Under the pieces are notes generated by a model that was not told the origin of the DNA, did no database searches, and saw only the letters and a program-made list of their open reading frames with translations. Both the position numbers and the translations under genes were made by a program. 28,748 nucleotides of DNA from positions 1 through 28,748 of the forward strand of contig CAZAYB010000010.1 of NCBI GenBank assembly GCA_964489215.1, given 5' to 3'. Origin of the DNA: CAZAYB01 sp964489215 (GTDB taxonomy: Bacteria > Planctomycetota > Phycisphaerae > Sedimentisphaerales > Anaerohalosphaeraceae). Shown here one piece after another: positions 23,946 to 28,748 of this stretch. Positions within the stretch are counted from its first letter, which is position 1. Every line of letters begins with the position of its first letter.

Positions 23946-23950
23946 CTGTC

Positions 23951-26900
23951 ATGAAAACTTTTAGGGTGTTTACGTTATTTGTATGTGTTGTAATGTTGTG
24001 TAATATTTGTATTGCCCAGGGAGATGATAAGCCGGATTTGATTATTACCGATATCTGGCCCGAAGGATATGAGATTCACTTTCAGGTTATGAACATCGGT
24101 GACCATGCTTCAATCTCGGGATTTGATATCAGCATCAAAATTGACAGTAATCTCATTGAATATTATCATATAGATTCCTCTCTCAAACCTGGCGAACGCA
24201 TAACGGATTTTTTTCTTAAAGCTCAGTTTAACTGCAATAACGACGAGAGTTATCTGATTTCGGTTGAGGCTGATGCTAAATTTGACATTACCGAGACAGA
24301 TGAGTCCAACAATATCCGTCAGGAGCAGTGGAATTGTGATATCCAGCCTCCTGAGATAACAGAAGGTCCAGATGTTCAGGTCGGCCAGACGAGCTGTTTG
24401 ATTACATGGAAAACCGATGATCACAGTGACAGCAAGGTTGTCTACAGTAACCAGGCAGGGATGTTTGACCAGGAAGTTGTCAGCACAGTCATGACCGAGG
24501 ACCATAAGATTGACCTTAATAATCTTATGCCTGGCACAACCTATCAATATAAAGTCGTATCAGCAGATTCCTCGGGAAATACTGTTACCAGTGATATCTA
24601 TTATTTTCTGACTCAGAATAATCCGGATAATGAGCAGCCTTCCATTGACTTATTTAAGCCGATGACTGGTCAGCTTCCAATGCATTTTTTCAGTGATGCA
24701 CAGGATAACCAGGCCATTGACCGTGTCGAGTATGAACTGGACGGTCAGGTTATCTGGACCGATTATGATTCACCTTATGAAGCGATTCTGATACCGCATT
24801 TTTTAAGATTGGAACACGAATTGTTTTTTGATGCTTCACATAATGTCAGGGCCCGTGCATTCGACCTTGCTGGCAATACTGTCATTGCAGATTTCAACTG
24901 GTCCGAGCTTCCGCGATGCAGCGAAGTAAATTTACAGGTCTCATCAAGCGGGCCTTTTTATGTAACGACACCTGATCCTTCTATTCCGGGGCATTCGATT
25001 CGTTTAAATATAACTGCAAAGCAGCGAGAGCAGGGTATAGTGGAAACACTTCCCGACCCGAGACATCCTTCCTCCGCGGCCCAGGCAGGAGATAATGCAT
25101 GGGGGGCAGTACAGGAAGTTCGTATCTACTGGGATGATGTTCTGCAGGACACACTATATCCTGATGACCCTGATGATGATTATTATGTGTATCACCATAA
25201 TACCGGCACGATGGATGCACCGAGTTTGCACGTGATTAAGATAACCGCTCTAAGCAGTGAGGGTTGCCTAACCAATGAGGAGTTAACCGTCGAGGTCGGC
25301 AGAATTGAGCCAAGGCTGTTTCTAACGCGCGATGTAACACGTATCGGCAATTATTTTCATGTAGAACTAACCATTGAAAACACAGGTTCATTGCCCGTAA
25401 CTACGACACAGTTTACCGAAACCGTTTCAGGCTTCCACGCCATATTGACCAACAATCCCGGCAATGCAGGAGATATGCACTATGACCATCAGGCCAGGCA
25501 AAGCATTATGGAATTCAACTGGAACCATTACATGACAGCCGGAGATACCATTAAATTAGCCTATGATGCAGTGCCTGTAATGCATGAAAGCGGAGATGTT
25601 TACCAGTTCGAAGATGCAAAGATATTATTTGAGGATGACTATGGGCGAGTTTACAACCTGGACCGCATGTCGAATGTCACAAACACCGATTCCGGCAGAC
25701 GTCTGGATCTTGAAGCAGCCGATGCCAAAAAGGCTTCGGATTACCTTATAGTTACAAATCCATTTAACCTGTTCGGCATATATAATTATGATGATTGTCA
25801 GAGGCTGCTGTCTAAAATGGCCGAGCTTGCTACACTGCGAAATGCGGTGCTTGCATACTTTCAGGGACAGGTTCATCTGCATACACACTTTGACAGTAAT
25901 GACAAGATTTCATGTGGTAATTTGTACAGCGGTCTTCATGATGAAATTGTAATTATGGACGAAGAAAACGATTATATCAGACTGTGGAGCGGAGCTTACC
26001 AACATGTTCTAAAACTCAATGATGATCACTACAAAATCCCGATCGAGATTGAGTTATCCAGTGATGATGCAATGATAACGGGCAATCTGCTTCCGGACAA
26101 TGACGGTGATGTATGGGACGAAGTTGTTATCGTAAAAGGCAGCGGTTCTCAGGCAGGCAGTGTATTCGGGTATCGTTTTGATGCAGCAATTAATAATTTT
26201 GTCGAAACAGCAACCGATACGATTCCGTTCAATGCGTCCGATGGCGATAAAGTAGTATGCTGTGATGCTGTAGTTACCACACCAAACCAAAGAAAACAAA
26301 TTGTTCTATGTAACGGCGATGATGGATGGGTTTCTGCATATTACGGGCATGGAGGTGTGCGGTACAGGCATTTCGAGACTGTATATCGGGCCGGTGATTT
26401 GGTTGCTGCTGGTCGCCTGCGGCCGGATGCCGGAGATGAACTTGTTATCGGGGATGTATCAGCAGATATGATCTATATTTACCATCCTGATTCCGAGACC
26501 TTCAAGTTGTCGTTCGCACATAATTTAACATCACATGATCATCTTTTTGTCTCTCCGGAAGGACTTGTCATCGCCGACGAATCGGCCGATAGGCTGGAGG
26601 TGTGGCAGATATTTGACGCCGGGGCTGCGCGTCTGGGGGGCTTTGATTGCCGTATTTCCCGGGAGGACATCGTTTTTAGCGGCCGTGTATTGGACAGGGA
26701 TATACCGCAGTATCTTTTCGCAAGAGGCCGTCGAGTGGACCATTTTTCTGATCATGATGTGGAACTGTTCAGCTATTCAGTTTTTGGCGGCATGGGAGCA
26801 CCGGGAAACCGTTACGATCTGGACAGTATGTTGAATCCCGGCGGACAGTGGGCAAATCAGCTTGCTGATGACTGGACAACCAACGGTTATCTTCTTCTGG

Positions 26901-28748
26901 TAGGGGAAATCGAAATAATTCCTTCGTTTACATATTCGATTTATCTTTATGGATACGGAGGAAGGCACCGCGTTGAGTTTACTGATAATAAATACAGCAA
27001 CACAGTAGACGATATGAAACAGCCGGAGCTTTCTATGGGACGAATACCGGGCAACAGTGCTGGAAAATTGGCAGACAAACTCCAGCGTTGCATTGATATC
27101 GCCCGCGGCGATCAGCTGATTGAAACTTCGTCAGCTTACGTTGTAAGCGGTGGACCGGAAGATAGATTTGATGATGTCCGAAACGACCGAGCAGATCAGC
27201 TTCGCTCAGCCGGATATACCACCGTGAATGAAGATGACCAAATTGGTGACCTGCTCTTTTTTGGACGCTGCATCGACCGTGACCTTATATTTCTAACAGG
27301 GCATGGTAATCCTCATGGCTGGGACGACAAAACTTCATGGGAGATACGAGATCATTTTGATCCGGGCTCGAAAGCTCCGCTGGTCTTTGGACAAACCTGT
27401 AAAACCGGACGCTACTTCGCAAGTCCGGACACATATCCCGAACACTGGATGGAATTTGGAGCAAGTGCATATATCGGGGCAACAGAGAACACTTACACTA
27501 CTTATTCCAAACGGCTTGGTGAGGGTTTTCTGGGCCGTTACGGTCCCGGCACACCAGCAGGTTTGGCTATGAAAAATGCAAAACGTGATCGAATGGGCGA
27601 TAACAACAGCAAAGGCAAATATCACTCAGCGGTTTTTCATTTATTTGGGGACCCGAAAATGGAACCTGTCGTACCTTCTGACTCTGCCTTAAAAATGGAC
27701 TCAGAAAACATGAATGTCCAGTACTCAATAAATACACAGGGACTTGTGCTAAACGGACCTGTCAGTGTTGTTGATGTCTATATTCCTCAGTACGATGTCA
27801 AATGGAGCGGGGGGCAATCTCATATTTCGATTGCAGGCGGTACATATCTCGCAGAGATGGGACGTCCGGAGGTTCCTGCCTGGCCGGTTACAATAAGTTT
27901 TCCCTCGGGGTACCAGATTCAAAACGTAACAATGGTCAAGACTGGCCAGGCTGTAGAAGGGCTGGGCCTGCCGGTTCCGATTGTTGAGCTTGATATTGAA
28001 GACAATCCCGGCCAGAGTGATGGCGATATTGCTACAGAGCCCTGGCCCGATAGAAAACTTGACTGGATGGTCGAAACTACACCTGATGATGAAAAGATTC
28101 TTCGAATTCAGGTATATCCATTCAAAAGCTGGCCTGCTACAACACATTACTCTTTCTTCGATCAATGTACCATAAATATAGATTACAATCAGCCGACAGT
28201 TGAAATAAACAAACTAAGGCTCGATAAACCGGTTTACGAGATTGGAGAATCTGTCAAGACCGATTTATACATTTACCAGCAGTATAATCTGCCTAAACCC
28301 GCGATTATCCTTGCACATGCCAGGGTAATTGGCCGGGATGTAGAGTATAATCAGGGCCTGCCGATCAAACGCCTGGCAAGCCTCGAAGGGCTCGGGTCCG
28401 TCAGCTGGGCATGGAACAGCCAGGCTGCCCCGGCCGGTGATTATGATCTCGAAGTACAACTGAAAAGTTCTATAGGTACTATGCTGGACAGCAAATCAGT
28501 CAGCTTTGCTTTAGGTGTGATTGAAGGTGAAATGACCGGCCTTGACGTTACTCCGGAATGCTTTAATTCAAACCAGCCGGTACAATTTACTGCCCATTTA
28601 AAGAATACAGGCCAGGTTAATATTGACGGCAGGATGGTTGTTGAGGTTCAGGATATGGACGGTATTTTGATAGGTACTTATGCCCAGGACTTTAGTCAGC
28701 TGTCACCCGGCAAGGTCTATACTTTTGCGGATACCTGGAACTCTACAG
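23951..28748 (+). CDS. Secreted gingipain-like (C25) cysteine peptidase, multidomain, truncated by window end
   Basis: An open frame of 1599 codons with no stop before the right edge. Residues 1-23 are a signal peptide. About 25-118 are a CARDB domain (PDLIITDIWPEG, ending ITETDESNN), 120-215 an FN3-like domain, and 218-320 a bacterial Ig-like domain. A C25-like unit begins near 598 (YLIVTNPFNL). Residues about 645-960 read as an FG-GAP-type beta-propeller (LPDNDGDVWDEVVIV, LRPDAGDELVIG). The C25 unit resumes with GYLLLVGEIEIIP (979) and SMGRIPG. The probable catalytic dyad is His1118 in LTGHGNPHGW and Cys1150 in FGQTCKTGRY, 32 residues apart versus 33 in gingipain R. LFGDPKM (from about 1232) closes the fold. 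About 1283-1410 resemble the C25 propeptide (GRPEVPAWPVTISFPSG, IQVYPF). CARDB/Ig-like modules follow. Its codons are GC-richer than those of the operon before it. Confidence 0.87.
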   Translation, partial: MKTFRVFTLFVCVVMLCNICIAQGDDKPDLIITDIWPEGYEIHFQVMNIGDHASISGFDISIKIDSNLIEYYHIDSSLKPGERITDFFLKAQFNCNNDESYLISVEADAKFDITETDESNNIRQEQWNCDIQPPEITEGPDVQVGQTSCLITWKTDDHSDSKVVYSNQAGMFDQEVVSTVMTEDHKIDLNNLMPGTTYQYKVVSADSSGNTVTSDIYYFLTQNNPDNEQPSIDLFKPMTGQLPMHFFSDAQDNQAIDRVEYELDGQVIWTDYDSPYEAILIPHFLRLEHELFFDASHNVRARAFDLAGNTVIADFNWSELPRCSEVNLQVSSSGPFYVTTPDPSIPGHSIRLNITAKQREQGIVETLPDPRHPSSAAQAGDNAWGAVQEVRIYWDDVLQDTLYPDDPDDDYYVYHHNTGTMDAPSLHVIKITALSSEGCLTNEELTVEVGRIEPRLFLTRDVTRIGNYFHVELTIENTGSLPVTTTQFTETVSGFHAILTNNPGNAGDMHYDHQARQSIMEFNWNHYMTAGDTIKLAYDAVPVMHESGDVYQFEDAKILFEDDYGRVYNLDRMSNVTNTDSGRRLDLEAADAKKASDYLIVTNPFNLFGIYNYDDCQRLLSKMAELATLRNAVLAYFQGQVHLHTHFDSNDKISCGNLYSGLHDEIVIMDEENDYIRLWSGAYQHVLKLNDDHYKIPIEIELSSDDAMITGNLLPDNDGDVWDEVVIVKGSGSQAGSVFGYRFDAAINNFVETATDTIPFNASDGDKVVCCDAVVTTPNQRKQIVLCNGDDGWVSAYYGHGGVRYRHFETVYRAGDLVAAGRLRPDAGDELVIGDVSADMIYIYHPDSETFKLSFAHNLTSHDHLFVSPEGLVIADESADRLEVWQIFDAGAARLGGFDCRISREDIVFSGRVLDRDIPQYLFARGRRVDHFSDHDVELFSYSVFGGMGAPGNRYDLDSMLNPGGQWANQLADDWTTNGYLLLVGEIEIIPSFTYSIYLYGYGGRHRVEFTDNKYSNTVDDMKQPELSMGRIPGNSAGKLADKLQRCIDIARGDQLIETSSAYVVSGGPEDRFDDVRNDRADQLRSAGYTTVNEDDQIGDLLFFGRCIDRDLIFLTGHGNPHGWDDKTSWEIRDHFDPGSKAPLVFGQTCKTGRYFASPDTYPEHWMEFGASAYIGATENTYTTYSKRLGEGFLGRYGPGTPAGLAMKNAKRDRMGDNNSKGKYHSAVFHLFGDPKMEPVVPSDSALKMDSENMNVQYSINTQGLVLNGPVSVVDVYIPQYDVKWSGGQSHISIAGGTYLAEMGRPEVPAWPVTISFPSGYQIQNVTMVKTGQAVEGLGLPVPIVELDIEDNPGQSDGDIATEPWPDRKLDWMVETTPDDEKILRIQVYPFKSWPATTHYSFFDQCTINIDYNQPTVEINKLRLDKPVYEIGESVKTDLYIYQQYNLPKPAIILAHARVIGRDVEYNQGLPIKRLASLEGLGSVSWAWNSQAAPAGDYDLEVQLKSSIGTMLDSKSVSFALGVIEGEMTGLDVTPECFNSNQPVQFTAHLKNTGQVNIDGRMVVEVQDMDGILIGTYAQDFSQLSPGKVYTFADTWNST

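Noticed and set aside
23886..23950. Terminator closing the glycan operon
   Set aside because: The short gap is AT-rich with TTATATTT repeats but has no stable GC hairpin followed by T residues.
24110..24547. Antisense open frame of 145 codons
   Set aside because: Lies opposite the CARDB/FN3 region of the peptidase gene, which is supported by clear protein motifs. No RBS or domain is seen.
26342..26353. A second GHG motif (YYGHGG) in the C25 peptidase gene as the catalytic His
   Set aside because: It lies in the propeller region and has no Cys at the right spacing. The later His1118/Cys1150 pair fits the family.
26535..26834. Forward-strand frame of 99 codons inside the peptidase gene
   Set aside because: Out-of-frame overlap with the long peptidase frame, favoured by local GC richness. 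No recognisable protein features.

Overview
The window looks like chromosomal DNA of an anaerobic-type Planctomycetota, most likely class Phycisphaerae (Sedimentisphaerales-like). This is inferred from the gene content, not from a marker gene. The clues are a PEP-CTERM protein, a type I dockerin on a secreted modular protein, a pseudopilin-like gene beside polysaccharide genes, a DNRLRE/discoidin architecture, a sulfatase, a URO-D family protein and a giant multidomain secreted peptidase. DNA is AT-rich through most of the window, and every gene I support is on the + strand.

Layout. (1) 1-1120: one small secreted PEP-CTERM protein with its own promoter-like sequence, structured leader and terminator-like hairpin. 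(2) 1159-2255: a LacI-family regulator preceded by a long dyad. (3) 2421-23885: twelve co-directional genes with gaps of at most 74 bases and two stop/start or RBS overlaps, best read as one operon of about 21.5 kb. In order they are a DNRLRE/discoidin/dockerin protein, a pseudopilin-like protein, a LamG plus beta-propeller protein (PL11-like), a GH5-like lipoprotein, a GH2 beta-glucuronidase-like enzyme, a GH130 protein, an uncharacterised beta-propeller, an ABC substrate-binding protein fused to a permease, a second permease, two ABC ATPases, a URO-D family protein and a sulfatase. (4) 23951 to the right edge: a secreted gingipain-like (C25) peptidase, at least 1599 residues, cut by the window end.

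Working model (inference). The LacI regulator senses a sugar released from a complex, probably sulfated and uronic-acid-containing glycan. The signal-peptide-bearing products (dockerin/discoidin protein, PL11-like propeller protein, GH5-like lipoprotein) bind and cut it outside the cytoplasm. Oligosaccharides are imported by a dipeptide/oligopeptide-type ABC transporter whose binding domain is covalently built into one permease. GH2, GH130, the second propeller protein, the sulfatase and the URO-D protein lack signal peptides and would finish degradation in the cytoplasm. No SusC/SusD or TonB-dependent receptor is present, so this would be a polysaccharide-utilisation locus with a different import logic from that of Bacteroidota.

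The most unusual items are the SBP-permease fusion and the C25 peptidase. In the peptidase a beta-propeller appears to be inserted in the catalytic unit, and a propeptide-like module lies after the active site instead of before it.
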